A stretch of 64,000 bases of DNA from RUG11462 sp045539315. GTDB lineage: Bacteria > Bacillota > Clostridia > Oscillospirales > Acutalibacteraceae. Where the stretch lies: assembly GCA_045539315.1 (NCBI GenBank), contig JAZQFC010000039.1:1-64000 (forward strand). Direction: 5' to 3'. The position numbers and the translations under genes are program-made. Below the pieces are notes generated by a model. The model had not been told where the DNA came from. It saw only the letters and a list, made by a program, of their open reading frames with translations, and did not search any database. Positions 17,466 to 26,088 of the stretch are shown in pieces; position 1 is the first letter of the stretch; every line of letters begins with the position of its first letter.

Positions 17466-18203
17466 TTATTCTTCTTCCGGTTCAATATCTCCCCAGATGA
17501 TTTCATCTTCTTCAAACTCTGAAACTCTGCTAAATGGGTTTTCATCAGAATTTTTAACAGGGTTTACCGAGTTGTCAGGCTCTACAGATGAGCCAACAGG
17601 GAAATCAGAAACAACTTCAACTTTACCCGAGCGCATCCAAATAGATGGGGTAACTCTTATTGTAAAACCTCTGCCGTTGTTTGCCATATAATCAGTCATT
17701 TGTCTTTCAGGCAAACCGTAAACTGCTAAAATTGTCATAATAACGCCACCATGAGCGCAGATTACAGATTCAGTTATACCTGTTTTTAAAATCTCTTTCA
17801 CAGTTTCAATAAACGCTGTACAAACTCTTGTTGCAAAGTCTTTATTGCTCTCGCCGTTTGGTGGGGCAATTCCTTTTTGCACCCAGTCAAGATATGCAGG
17901 GTCTGACACCAATTCATCGGCAGTTTTGCCCTCAAAATCGCCTAAATTGCACTCGCGAAGCCCATCTACTGTGTAAACATCAATACCATTTTCGCCATAA
18001 ATCAAATCAAGTGTTTCAACACATCTTTTCAAAGGCGATGAAAAAAACAATTTTGGCTTTTTATAATCATATTTTTCTTTTAAAGATTTAATCTCTTTGA
18101 TACCATCTTCAAAAAGCGGCGCATCAATGCTACCAACATATCTTCCTATCTTATTGCCCTCGGTCATTCCGTGGCGAATTAAATGTATTGTATAAGTTTT
18201 CAT
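17466..18203 (-). CDS. Histidine phosphatase family protein (phosphoglycerate mutase-like)
   Basis: The 245-residue protein has the histidine phosphatase core: LIRHGMTEGN with catalytic His11, SSPLKRCVETLDLI, the acid/base region LRECNLGDFEGK, and CAHGGVI with the second His. This branch covers cofactor-dependent mutases and broad phosphatases such as CobC/PhoE. The substrate cannot be told from the sequence. A 45-residue acidic, unstructured tail beyond the fold is unusual. GGA lies 8 bp before the ATG. The Cys-rich peptide gene follows 47 bp later. Confidence 0.85.
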   Translation of the reverse strand: MKTYTIHLIRHGMTEGNKIGRYVGSIDAPLFEDGIKEIKSLKEKYDYKKPKLFFSSPLKRCVETLDLIYGENGIDVYTVDGLRECNLGDFEGKTADELVSDPAYLDWVQKGIAPPNGESNKDFATRVCTAFIETVKEILKTGITESVICAHGGVIMTILAVYGLPERQMTDYMANNGRGFTIRVTPSIWMRSGKVEVVSDFPVGSSVEPDNSVNPVKNSDENPFSRVSEFEEDEIIWGDIEPEEE

Positions 18204-18234
18204 TAATAAATTCCTTTCTTTTTTAAAAAACTTA

Positions 18235-18263
18235 TTTACAAATTACCTTTTTAGTGTTATATT
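18235..18263 (+). promoter_or_regulatory. Promoter of the XRE regulator
   Basis: TTTACA (18235-18240), a 17-bp spacer and TATATT (18258-18263). The predicted start site falls inside the adjoining palindrome. Confidence 0.65.
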
Positions 18264-18280
18264 TATACTTACAGTATAAA
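18262..18280 (+). promoter_or_regulatory. Palindrome at the start site, candidate autoregulatory operator
   Basis: TTTATACT-TAC-AGTATAAA has 8-bp perfect arms. It covers the end of the -10 box and the predicted transcription start of the XRE gene, the usual place for an autorepressor site. Confidence 0.5.
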
Positions 18281-18295
18281 AAAGAGGTATTTTTT

Positions 18296-18907
18296 ATGAA
18301 AAATAAACTTGGTGTAAACATAGCATCGCTTCGAAAAGCAAAAGGTTGGTCGCAAAAAGAAACTGCTAAAAAACTCGGCATTTCTCAAGCGCTTTTATCT
18401 CACTATGAAAAAGGGATAAGAGAATGCGGACTTGAATTTTTAGTAAACGCTTCTCAAACATTCAACTGCTCAACCGATTATCTTTTAGGGCTTAAATCTT
18501 CAAAATCAAATACAAACGAAGATATTGATAACATTTCAGCAGATTTGAAAGAAATGCCTAAACTAGATAAAAACAGATACGATGTTATTAACACACTTAA
18601 TCTATTATACAGCATAACTGCACGAATTGGCAACCCTGAAATTTGCAAAGATTTTAATAATGTTGTTTTTTCTAATTTGTATCAATTGCTGAATATTTTG
18701 CAAAACAGATATTTTAGTGATGATTTGTTTCAAAAAGAGCAGATACTTAATTTTACACTCGCTCAAAAATCAGGCGCAAATGCGCTGATGAGTTTGATAA
18801 ACAGATTAAATGATAACAATGTTTATTTAAACCTTACAAAAGAGCAAATTTCAAGCGAGTACCCTTTAAGTTCGGCATCTCTTTTTTACATTTTAAATCA
18901 GTTCTAA
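18296..18907 (+). CDS. XRE-family transcriptional regulator
   Basis: The 203-residue protein has an N-terminal Cro/C1-type helix-turn-helix (about 5-62: IASLRKAKGWSQKETAKKLG, then QALLSHYEKG). A C-terminal helical region of about 130 residues has no domain I recognise. I chose the ATG at 18296 because GAGG lies just upstream and the longer start falls at or before the predicted transcription start. A palindrome over the promoter suggests autorepression. It is flanked by the minus-strand phosphatase and the dead ATPase-like gene, so its regulon is not evident. Confidence 0.85.
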   Translation: MKNKLGVNIASLRKAKGWSQKETAKKLGISQALLSHYEKGIRECGLEFLVNASQTFNCSTDYLLGLKSSKSNTNEDIDNISADLKEMPKLDKNRYDVINTLNLLYSITARIGNPEICKDFNNVVFSNLYQLLNILQNRYFSDDLFQKEQILNFTLAQKSGANALMSLINRLNDNNVYLNLTKEQISSEYPLSSASLFYILNQF

Positions 18908-18908
18908 A

Positions 18909-18946
18909 AAAACTCCTGTGGAAATTCCACAGGAGTTTTATTTTTA
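18909..18946. terminator. Bidirectional terminator
   Basis: AAAACTCCTGTGG-AAATT-CCACAGGAGTTTT lies between the XRE gene and the convergent ATPase-like gene and overlaps the last codons of the latter. Confidence 0.92.
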
Positions 18947-20470
18947 TTTACGGAGTTTTTTATCGTCATTTAAGAATGCTATTGTAACACCGAGTAAAAC
19001 ATTAATTAAAACAAGATGTACTAATGTAATAATCCAAGGCGCTAACATTTCATTTTCAATTAAAGCATTAAGAATTTTTGATTTGGTTGAAATAATGCTA
19101 TCGGCTGAAGTTTCATCAGTTTCAAGCAACATATTGCTAATAAATTCTGCTCCCTTGCCACTTGCGAAAACCGCGCAAACTACTGCATTTACTGCTGCGC
19201 CAACTGCAACTCTGGCATATGAAAACCATTTATAAATCTTTGAATAATTAATTGCTTTTGCAAAATTAACTAATTTTTCTTTTAAAACATATAATCTGCT
19301 ATTCTCATTCAAACCAAAAACAAGCGCTTTTGATGTTTCAACCTGTTTTGAAGTAATAACAGCGCTCAAACCTTTTTTAAGCGGTACGTCAACTACTTGC
19401 GCTAAATCTTCGCCAACACCACTCTTGTAAGCGCTAAAACCAATTGTTTTAGCCTTAACACTTGTTTTATCTTCATCGTCATCGCTTAAAAGTTCGGTCT
19501 CGAAATTCAAAACATTTGCAACTTTTACTGCTTTTACAACATTTTCATCTGCAACTGTTTGACCTATCAACTCATCTGTAATCACAACTTTTTTAACGGT
19601 TGATAAATCTTCCAAATCAGTTGTATTTTCAAGACTAATGCCTTTATTTTTCAAATTTTTCAAAGAGAAAAGACCTGCAAAAACAATGCCACTTGTGAGC
19701 GATAATGAATTTACAAATAACAAATAAGTGCCTAAAACATAAAGTGACGCAACAACGCTACCTGTTTTAACAATATCTACGCCAAACATACAAAGCGCTA
19801 CAACTATCATAAGAAGGCAATAGCCATTTGTAATACCTGAAACTATTCTTTCTGTTTTTGATTTTGGCTCAATTTTACTTTCTTCAAAATCAATTTCATA
19901 AGGCACAGGGGCAACAACTTTTACAACCATTTCATTTAAAGCGCTGAATTTACCTGCTGTGAAAACTTTTTCTTTTCCATCTTTGGTTTTGCAAAGATAA
20001 TCAAAAGCAAGATAATCGCCCGGTTTTGCTAAAATTTCATCGCCCTCGGCTAAATCTTCTACAAAAACTGCTACGCTTTTATCATCTTCCAACACTTCAT
20101 AGGTTAACTTATTTTCATCTTCTTGCAAAATTTTATCAGAAAAAATAGAGCAAATATAATCAAAAATCACTTTTGAAAGCGAATATAAAAGCGCTACTAC
20201 TGATGCTGCCAAAAACTTTTGCGAAGCAAAAATAAGCAAAACACAAACTGTTGCAACCAAAGAGCCGCTTATTTTTTTATTAATAACCTTTTCAATTCCA
20301 TCAACTGCGATTTTGCAAAATGATACTGCAATAGAAAGCGCATAAACCACAATTGCTGCCTTATTTCCCAAAACTTTTGCGCCCGCAAAAATTAATACTG
20401 CAGAAATAACTACCAATAATAAATTAACAGCGAAATTATTTTTCTGTGAATTTCTGTATTTATAATTCAT
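18944..20470 (-). CDS. Second degenerate P-type-ATPase-like membrane protein
   Basis: The 508-residue protein keeps the skeleton of a P1B-type ATPase. It has paired helices (about 14-55 and 66-106), an actuator-like stretch VEDLAEGDEILAKPGDYLAFD (138-157), helices at 210-268, then LKNKGISLENTTDLEDLSTVKKVV before the phosphorylation position. At that position it reads ITDELIG instead of DKTGT. TGES, CPC and GDGxND are all absent and the nucleotide-binding domain is very short. Pumping is therefore unlikely. It has its own promoter at 20506-20534 and stands alone. It is probably a distant paralogue of the 2978-5731 protein, without the acidic N-terminus. Role unknown. Confidence 0.7.
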   Translation of the reverse strand: MNYKYRNSQKNNFAVNLLLVVISAVLIFAGAKVLGNKAAIVVYALSIAVSFCKIAVDGIEKVINKKISGSLVATVCVLLIFASQKFLAASVVALLYSLSKVIFDYICSIFSDKILQEDENKLTYEVLEDDKSVAVFVEDLAEGDEILAKPGDYLAFDYLCKTKDGKEKVFTAGKFSALNEMVVKVVAPVPYEIDFEESKIEPKSKTERIVSGITNGYCLLMIVVALCMFGVDIVKTGSVVASLYVLGTYLLFVNSLSLTSGIVFAGLFSLKNLKNKGISLENTTDLEDLSTVKKVVITDELIGQTVADENVVKAVKVANVLNFETELLSDDDEDKTSVKAKTIGFSAYKSGVGEDLAQVVDVPLKKGLSAVITSKQVETSKALVFGLNENSRLYVLKEKLVNFAKAINYSKIYKWFSYARVAVGAAVNAVVCAVFASGKGAEFISNMLLETDETSADSIISTKSKILNALIENEMLAPWIITLVHLVLINVLLGVTIAFLNDDKKLRK

Positions 20471-20505
20471 TTTAAATAAATTCCTTTCAAATATTAACTG
20501 AATTT

Positions 20506-20534
20506 ATTTTATCATCTATAACAATATTCGTCAA
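20506..20534 (-). promoter_or_regulatory. Promoter of the second ATPase-like gene
   Basis: On the minus strand, TTGACG (20529-20534), a 17-bp spacer and TAAAAT (20506-20511). Confidence 0.65.
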
Positions 20535-20613
20535 GAAAATTTTATAACAATATTTAATAGTTTTTCATAAAATGTAACAACAGATTAAATTCTATATATT
20601 TGGGTGTGAGATT

Positions 20614-21393
20614 TTGATTATAACCGTTATAGGAAACGACAACCGTCAAATAAGCCTTGCAAAGAAACTAAACAAAAAACACGATACAATATTTTTATGT
20701 GGAAATGAAGAAATGAAAATTGTTAAAAGCATTTTAAAAATCTCTGATTTAGTGGTTTTTCCTTTGCCTTTTACAAGAGATAACAAAACTATTAACAACA
20801 CAAATTTTGATATTTTAGAAACTTTAAGCGCTATTCAAAGCAGCACCAAAATTTTTGCAGGAATGATTAATAAATCTGCAAAAAATCTTGATATAATCGA
20901 CTATAATGACGATGAAGAATTTACTTTGAAAAACGCTTTTTATACAGCCGAAGGCGCAGTTGCTATATGCATTGAAAACACGCCTTTTTCTTTAAGCGAT
21001 GCTAAAATTTTGATTTTAGGCAACGGCAGAATAGGTAAATTTTTATCAAAACTTTTAACTCCTTTTGACGCAGATATTACCGTTAGCGCACGCCGTGAAA
21101 AAGATTTCGAGTATATTAAAAACCAAAATTTAAAATCTGTTCACACCAAAAAACTACAAGATTTGTCTGATTACAACGTGATTTTTAATACTATACCTGT
21201 AGGCGTTATTACAGAAAGTGTTTTAACCACAATAAACAAACAGTCTTTAATTATAGATTTAGCCTCTAAAAACAGTTTGCTGAAAAAAGCAGACGCATTT
21301 TATATTGATGCAAAGGCGTTGCCTGCAAAATATTGCAACGAAAGCAGCGCTAATGCTTTATACCATTGTATTTTCAAAAATTTACACAAATAA
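20614..21393 (+). CDS. dpaA: Dipicolinate synthase subunit A
   Basis: With DpaB it makes dipicolinic acid from dihydroxy-tetrahydrodipicolinate in the mother cell, giving spores heat resistance. The 259-residue protein has the DpaA N-terminal GNDNRQ motif, the family signature NAFYTAEGA (107-115), the Rossmann motif ILILGNGRIG (132-141) and an NTIP loop. The length is slightly short of the usual 290-300 residues. The start is TTG with a GGTGTGAG-type site upstream. The next base-pair neighbour is dpaB after 15 bp. The lysine biosynthesis genes that accompany spoVF in Bacillus are absent. Confidence 0.92.
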   Translation: MIITVIGNDNRQISLAKKLNKKHDTIFLCGNEEMKIVKSILKISDLVVFPLPFTRDNKTINNTNFDILETLSAIQSSTKIFAGMINKSAKNLDIIDYNDDEEFTLKNAFYTAEGAVAICIENTPFSLSDAKILILGNGRIGKFLSKLLTPFDADITVSARREKDFEYIKNQNLKSVHTKKLQDLSDYNVIFNTIPVGVITESVLTTINKQSLIIDLASKNSLLKKADAFYIDAKALPAKYCNESSANALYHCIFKNLHK

Positions 21394-21408
21394 GAAGGTG
21401 GTTAAATT

Positions 21409-21981
21409 ATGAATAGTATCAGAGTAGGCTTTGCGCTTTGCGGCTCTTACTGCACATTTCACAAAGTCATACCTATTATAGAGCAACTAAAAAACCAAGG
21501 CGCACAGATTACTCCTATAATGTCTGAAAACGCGTATTGCACCGACACACGATTTGGCAAAGCGCAAGAACATATACAAAAAATCGAGAAGATTTGCGAA
21601 AGAAAAATTATTTCAACTATATCAGAAGCAGAGCCTATTGGTCCTAAAAAACTTTTAGATATTTTGATTATTGAGCCTTGCACCGGCAACACTTTGGGCA
21701 AACTTGCAAACGGAATTTGCGACACTTGTGTTACTATGGCGGCAAAAGCGCACCTTAGAAACAACCGCCCTGTTTTAATTGCTGTTTCTACTAATGATGG
21801 GCTTTCTACAAGCGCAAAAAACATTGGCATTTTGCATAATCAAAAAAATATTTTCTTTGTACCTTATTTGCAAGACGACCCACTTTTAAAAGAACGCTCA
21901 CTCGTTGCAGATTTTGATAAAACAATTATTGCAATGCATAACGCTTTGGAAAACAGGCAGATTCAACCTGTAATATTATAA
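21409..21981 (+). CDS. dpaB: Dipicolinate synthase subunit B (flavoprotein)
   Basis: The 190-residue protein is of the flavoprotein/decarboxylase fold used by DpaB. Seen are GFALCGSYCTFHK near the N-terminus, IGPKKLLDILIIEPCTGNTLGKLANG, which is characteristic of DpaB, and the AAKAHLRNNRPVLIAVSTNDGLS loop. It partners DpaA and is encoded 15 bp after it with a GAAGGTGG ribosome binding site. Sporulation control by a mother-cell sigma factor is expected from other species, but I could not identify a convincing sigma-E or sigma-K promoter. Confidence 0.93.
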   Translation: MNSIRVGFALCGSYCTFHKVIPIIEQLKNQGAQITPIMSENAYCTDTRFGKAQEHIQKIEKICERKIISTISEAEPIGPKKLLDILIIEPCTGNTLGKLANGICDTCVTMAAKAHLRNNRPVLIAVSTNDGLSTSAKNIGILHNQKNIFFVPYLQDDPLLKERSLVADFDKTIIAMHNALENRQIQPVIL

Positions 21982-22008
21982 ATTTTCTGTTAAATTTAGA
22001 ATAATTTA

Positions 22009-22037
22009 TTGAAATTAAAGATAAACTCTATTATAAT
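22009..22037 (+). promoter_or_regulatory. Promoter of the AI-2E permease
   Basis: TTGAAA (22009-22014), a 17-bp spacer and TATAAT (22032-22037). It overlaps and rules out a longer TTG start for the permease. Confidence 0.7.
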
Positions 22038-22071
22038 GATTATAGACTTTATTTTTAAAGGAAAAAGAAAG

Positions 22072-23256
22072 ATGAAAAACGAACAATTTAAAAAATATTT
22101 TTATGTTGGGCTTACAATATTTTTAGCGCTTGGAGCGAGTATTCTTTTGTTTTTCACTCTTGATAAAATGAGTGAGATTCAAAAAGCGCTTTCGGTTATA
22201 AGTGAAGCCGGCAAACCTTTAATTTACGGCGCAGTTGTTGCCTATCTTTTATACCCTATTTGCATATTTTTTGAAAAACTTTTTGCAAAAGCATTCAAAA
22301 AAATGAAAAATAGAACTGTTGCTAATAAACTTGTTAGATTTTTAAGCATTACAGTAAGTTTTATAATAGGCATCAGTCTTGTGGGCGTTATTCTTTATAT
22401 GGTAATCCCTCAAGTTTATGAGAGTATTGTTTCTATTATAAACTCTATCCCCGCTTACATTGAAAAGTTAAGCGTTCTTATTGATAACAAACTTTCTAAT
22501 AATACCGAACTTAATGCAACTGTTCATAATATGCTTTCAAAATACACTAATGACATTGTTTCAATTCTCGAAGGTTGGAGCGGTCAAATAGGTTTAGTTG
22601 TTAAAAGCATTGGCGATGGTGTTTTATCAGTTTTTGTTGTTACTAAAAACATTTTTATTGGTATTATTGTTGCTATTTACTTGTTGGCAGACCGTCATAA
22701 ATTCAAGATAATTTTAAAAAGATTTATTAATCTTATTTTCAAAAGTTCAGTGGCAAAAGCAGTTAAAGATGAAATTAAATATGCTAACGATGTGGTTTTA
22801 AACTTCATTTCAGGCAGAATTCTTGACTCTGCAATTGTAGGTGTTCTTTGCTACATTCTTATGTTGATTTTAGGGCTTCCTTATCCGCTTTTAATCTCCG
22901 TTTTGATTTGCGTTACAGATATAATTCCTTTCTTTGGACCATTCCTTGGCGCTATTCCTGCGGCAGTTATTATTCTTATTGTAAGCCCTATTCAATGCCT
23001 TATCTTTGTTGTTATGATAATTATTTTACAACAAATTGACGGCAATATTATTAGCCCAAGAGTTTTAGGCGAGTCTATTGGTTTATCTTCGTTCTGGGTG
23101 TTATTCTCAATTTTGATTTTTGGCGGATTATTTGGTATAACAGGTATGCTTATTGGTGTTCCAGTGTTTGCAATTATCTATGATATAATCAAAAAGAGCG
23201 TTGCTTATTTTGAAGATAAAAAGGCAAAAAAAGAATTAACAGCAACTAAAAAATAA
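22072..23256 (+). CDS. AI-2E family transporter (PerM/YtvI-type permease)
   Basis: The 394-residue membrane protein has about eight transmembrane helices and the AI-2E family layout. Two N-terminal helices precede a large extracytoplasmic domain (roughly 100-180). A helical core follows with PYPLLISVLICVTDIIPFFGPFLGAIPA and a QQIDGNIISPRVLGESIGL motif. Family members include sodium/proton antiporters and sporulation-linked YtvI. Position directly after dpaAB hints at a spore role, but it has its own vegetative-looking promoter. The ATG at 22072 follows AAAGGAAAAAGA. Confidence 0.88.
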   Translation: MKNEQFKKYFYVGLTIFLALGASILLFFTLDKMSEIQKALSVISEAGKPLIYGAVVAYLLYPICIFFEKLFAKAFKKMKNRTVANKLVRFLSITVSFIIGISLVGVILYMVIPQVYESIVSIINSIPAYIEKLSVLIDNKLSNNTELNATVHNMLSKYTNDIVSILEGWSGQIGLVVKSIGDGVLSVFVVTKNIFIGIIVAIYLLADRHKFKIILKRFINLIFKSSVAKAVKDEIKYANDVVLNFISGRILDSAIVGVLCYILMLILGLPYPLLISVLICVTDIIPFFGPFLGAIPAAVIILIVSPIQCLIFVVMIIILQQIDGNIISPRVLGESIGLSSFWVLFSILIFGGLFGITGMLIGVPVFAIIYDIIKKSVAYFEDKKAKKELTATKK

Positions 23257-23266
23257 CTTGACTTTT

Positions 23267-23303
23267 AAAAACGAAGTGTTAAAATTTAACACTTCGTTTT
23301 TTT
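23267..23303 (+). terminator. Terminator of the AI-2E permease gene
   Basis: AAACGAAGTGTTAAA-A-TTTAACACTTCGTTT is followed by further T residues, just after the stop codon at 23256. Confidence 0.9.
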
Positions 23304-23380
23304 GATTTGTTATTTTTAATAATTTGATTTTAAATTTTTAGTTTATTTTAACAAAAATTTTGTTTTGTTGATTAAATTGG

Positions 23381-23408
23381 TTGACATAACTTAAAAAGAA
23401 GTTATAAT
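23381..23408 (+). promoter_or_regulatory. Promoter of the GH25 lysozyme gene with an inverted repeat in the spacer
   Basis: TTGACA (23381-23386), a 16-bp spacer and TATAAT (23403-23408). The spacer carries TAACTT-N6-AAGTTA (23387-23404), which could be an operator. Confidence 0.7.
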
Positions 23409-23445
23409 TACTAGTGTAGTATTATTTATAAAAGGATTATAATTT

Positions 23446-25308
23446 ATGAAAAAACTTATCGCAATTTTCCTATCGGTTTTTCTCGTTTTTCAAATATGTT
23501 TTATAAGTTTTGCTTTTTCAGATACAGTTGCAAACAACTATACAGGCAAAATTTATAATCATGATGACAAGTTTGCAAACTATGAAATTATAAATGGCAT
23601 AGATATATCTTATTATCAGGGCACAGTTGACTTTGACAAACTTCAAGCAGACGGAGTTGACTTTTTGATTTTGCGCGCAGGTTATCGTGGTAACACATAT
23701 GGTAATTTAGTGGCGGACACTAACTTTGCTACTTATGCTAACGAGGCGATTAAGCGAAATATTGATATTGGCGCTTATATTTACTCGCAGGCGATTACTG
23801 TGCAAGAAGCAAAAGATGAAGCCGCTTTTATTTTGGATATTGTTAAAGGCTATGACATTACTTTGCCTATTGTTTTTGACTTTGAATATGCAGGCGCAGG
23901 AACAAGATTAAAAGATGCAAAACTTACAAATGAGCAACGCACAGATATTTGCAATGCATTTTGTGAAGATGTTGAAAATAGCGGTTATACTGCAATGATT
24001 TATGCAAATCAGTCTATGCTTGTTGATGACCTTAATGATGATGAACTTGCAAAAAAATACGATATCTGGCTTGCAAACTTCTCTACCTCGCCAAAATATG
24101 CAGGTTTGATGTATGACTGTGAATATACATATTGGCAGTATTCAAGCACAGGCAGAGTTGATGGTATTTCAGGCAATGTTGACTGTAATTTTAGATATTT
24201 TAAAAAGCCTTTAAAACCAACTAATCTTACTGTTGAAAGTGAAACCGGCGAATACACAACTTTAACTTGGGATAAAGTTAAAGGTTGCTATGGTTACCAG
24301 ATTTACAAATACGATTCCACCACTCAAAAGTATAAAAAAATCGGCGAAACTGTTGGTGCGGCAACCTGTAGTTTTTCTGATAAAAACTCTGCCGGCGCGC
24401 CGAATTCTTATAAAGTTCGGGCAAAATCTGCTTATAAAGGTGGGTTTAAAGCAGGTAGTTTTTCTAATGTTGTTACTACCAAAGGCATATTAAAACTCAC
24501 ACTTAAAAATAAAAAAACAGGGTCTGCAACACTTAACTTTGAGCCTGTTAATAACGTTTTAAATTACTTTGTGCTTCGTTGTGATACGGCAGATGGTACT
24601 TATGAGCAAATTGCTGAATTAGGCGCAAATGCTACAAGTTATACTGATAAAACTGATGATGGTTTTAAAACATATCATTATATGTTAAAAGCCGCGGTAA
24701 AAGAGCAAGAAGGCGAAGGTTTTTATTACATTTATTCGCCTGTTTTAACCGTTGAAAAAGCGCAACCTCAAATTAAATCGGTTAAACTTGCAAGTGGAAA
24801 ATCTATTACTGTTAGTTGGAAAAATCGAGCATACACCAGTGGTGTTGAAATTTGGCGTAAAAAAGGCGATGGCGAGTTTTTAAAATATAAAACAGTTTCG
24901 CAAACAACAACTTCTTTTACAAACGAAAAACTTTCAAGGGGCGTTACTTTTTCATACAAAATTCGCCAGTTTATAACCAAAAACGGCAAAACTTATTATA
25001 GCGAATTTACCGACGAATTATCGGCTACAACGCTAAAGGCTAGTAAAATCATAACTCTAAAACCTAACAAAAAATCAGTTACTGTAAAATTTGAAAAAGC
25101 ACCCGGCGCTAGTGGTTATGAAATTTACTACAAAAATGCATATATGAAAAAATATGCTTTGGCAAAAGATACTTCGCTAAATTCTTATAAAATGACGGGC
25201 TTATCAAGATATTCAAACTACTCATTTAAAATCAGAGTTTATGCGAAAGTTGGCAATAAAAAAGTTTATGGTCCTTATTCAAAAGCAATGAACACTAAAA
25301 CACTATAA
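23446..25308 (+). CDS. Secreted GH25 lysozyme with Fn3-like repeats
   Basis: The 620-residue protein cleaves peptidoglycan or a similar glycan outside the cell. A signal peptide (1-25) precedes a GH25 domain (about 48-250) with GIDISYYQG (Asp53) and VFDFEYAG, where Asp145 and Glu147 are the expected catalytic acids. Four Fn3-like units follow to the C-terminus, with the same GYxIYKYD/KKxKKIGETV and YKVRAKSAYKG style seen in the other surface proteins here. It is monocistronic or cotranscribed with the membrane protein 23 bp downstream. A role in cell separation, sporulation or competition is possible. Confidence 0.9.
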   Translation: MKKLIAIFLSVFLVFQICFISFAFSDTVANNYTGKIYNHDDKFANYEIINGIDISYYQGTVDFDKLQADGVDFLILRAGYRGNTYGNLVADTNFATYANEAIKRNIDIGAYIYSQAITVQEAKDEAAFILDIVKGYDITLPIVFDFEYAGAGTRLKDAKLTNEQRTDICNAFCEDVENSGYTAMIYANQSMLVDDLNDDELAKKYDIWLANFSTSPKYAGLMYDCEYTYWQYSSTGRVDGISGNVDCNFRYFKKPLKPTNLTVESETGEYTTLTWDKVKGCYGYQIYKYDSTTQKYKKIGETVGAATCSFSDKNSAGAPNSYKVRAKSAYKGGFKAGSFSNVVTTKGILKLTLKNKKTGSATLNFEPVNNVLNYFVLRCDTADGTYEQIAELGANATSYTDKTDDGFKTYHYMLKAAVKEQEGEGFYYIYSPVLTVEKAQPQIKSVKLASGKSITVSWKNRAYTSGVEIWRKKGDGEFLKYKTVSQTTTSFTNEKLSRGVTFSYKIRQFITKNGKTYYSEFTDELSATTLKASKIITLKPNKKSVTVKFEKAPGASGYEIYYKNAYMKKYALAKDTSLNSYKMTGLSRYSNYSFKIRVYAKVGNKKVYGPYSKAMNTKTL

Positions 25309-25331
25309 TAAATTAAAAGGAATAGATAAAA

Positions 25332-26081
25332 ATGAAAATCGCAGGTAAAATAATCTATATAATTTGGGCAGTAATAGTCGCTTTGAGTTTATGTTTTTAC
25401 TGTTTTTCTTGTTATGTTGGATTTCAAACACAAAAAATAATTCACTCTTCAATTTCATCTATGGGTCAGGATTATAACGATTTTATAACAGTTATCGCAG
25501 ACTATGATTATTTAAGAATGTGGCACGAAAAACCACTTGATGCTTCTTATGACAGAGTTGAAATTCAAGAAGAAAATATGGTGCAAGAATACAGTATTAC
25601 AAGGCCTTATATTTTAGCTTTTAAAGATAAAGACAATATTTTTTCGCTTTCAAAAGTCGGCTATATTTACAACAATGAAATGACCGATGTGCTTGGAAAC
25701 AAATCAAATTTAGTTGCTGCTAAAAATTCAAAAGTTGTTTTAGATGTTGAATACGATGGACTTAAAGTTAAGGTAAACAGCATTATTTATGACAACGATT
25801 TTAATGAGTATAAAATCGGCAGATGTCACGGAATTGGGCTGTTGATAATACTTTTGATAAACGCTATTGCAAGAAACATAAGATATTTCGACAAATGCGT
25901 TGTAAACAGAAAGAAGAAAAATGCTTTTAGATTTGTTCAACCTTACTTTTTTAGTTTGTTTATTGCATTTTCCTTTATTTTTGACGCATTGCCTCTAGCG
26001 CTTTTAATCGGCATTATTCAAGAATTAATTTTTACAATTATTTTTGCTATTATAGATAAAAAGACTATCTCAAAGAGATAG
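25332..26081 (+). CDS. Membrane protein of unknown function
   Basis: The 249-residue protein has an N-terminal transmembrane helix (about 5-28) and a roughly 135-residue extracytoplasmic region rich in Asp, Tyr and Asn. A helix near 168-186, a basic cytoplasmic loop (RYFDKCVVNRKKK) and two C-terminal helices (about 205-240) follow. I recognise no family. The stop codon lies inside the terminator hairpin. AAAGGAATAG precedes the ATG. It follows the GH25 gene by 23 bp and may be its membrane partner. Confidence 0.75.
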   Translation: MKIAGKIIYIIWAVIVALSLCFYCFSCYVGFQTQKIIHSSISSMGQDYNDFITVIADYDYLRMWHEKPLDASYDRVEIQEENMVQEYSITRPYILAFKDKDNIFSLSKVGYIYNNEMTDVLGNKSNLVAAKNSKVVLDVEYDGLKVKVNSIIYDNDFNEYKIGRCHGIGLLIILLINAIARNIRYFDKCVVNRKKKNAFRFVQPYFFSLFIAFSFIFDALPLALLIGIIQELIFTIIFAIIDKKTISKR

Positions 26082-26087
26082 TCTTTT
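26059..26087. terminator. Bidirectional terminator overlapping a stop codon
   Basis: AAAGACTATCTC-AAA-GAGATAGTCTTT separates the membrane protein gene from the convergent enolase gene. The TAG stop at 26079 is part of the stem. Confidence 0.9.
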
Positions 26088-26088
26088 C

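Noticed and set aside
20540..20613. Sigma-E or sigma-K promoter before dpaA
   Set aside because: CAATATT and CATAAAAT are present, but the spacing is 11 bp instead of 13-14, and no CATANNNTA fits. Not reliable.
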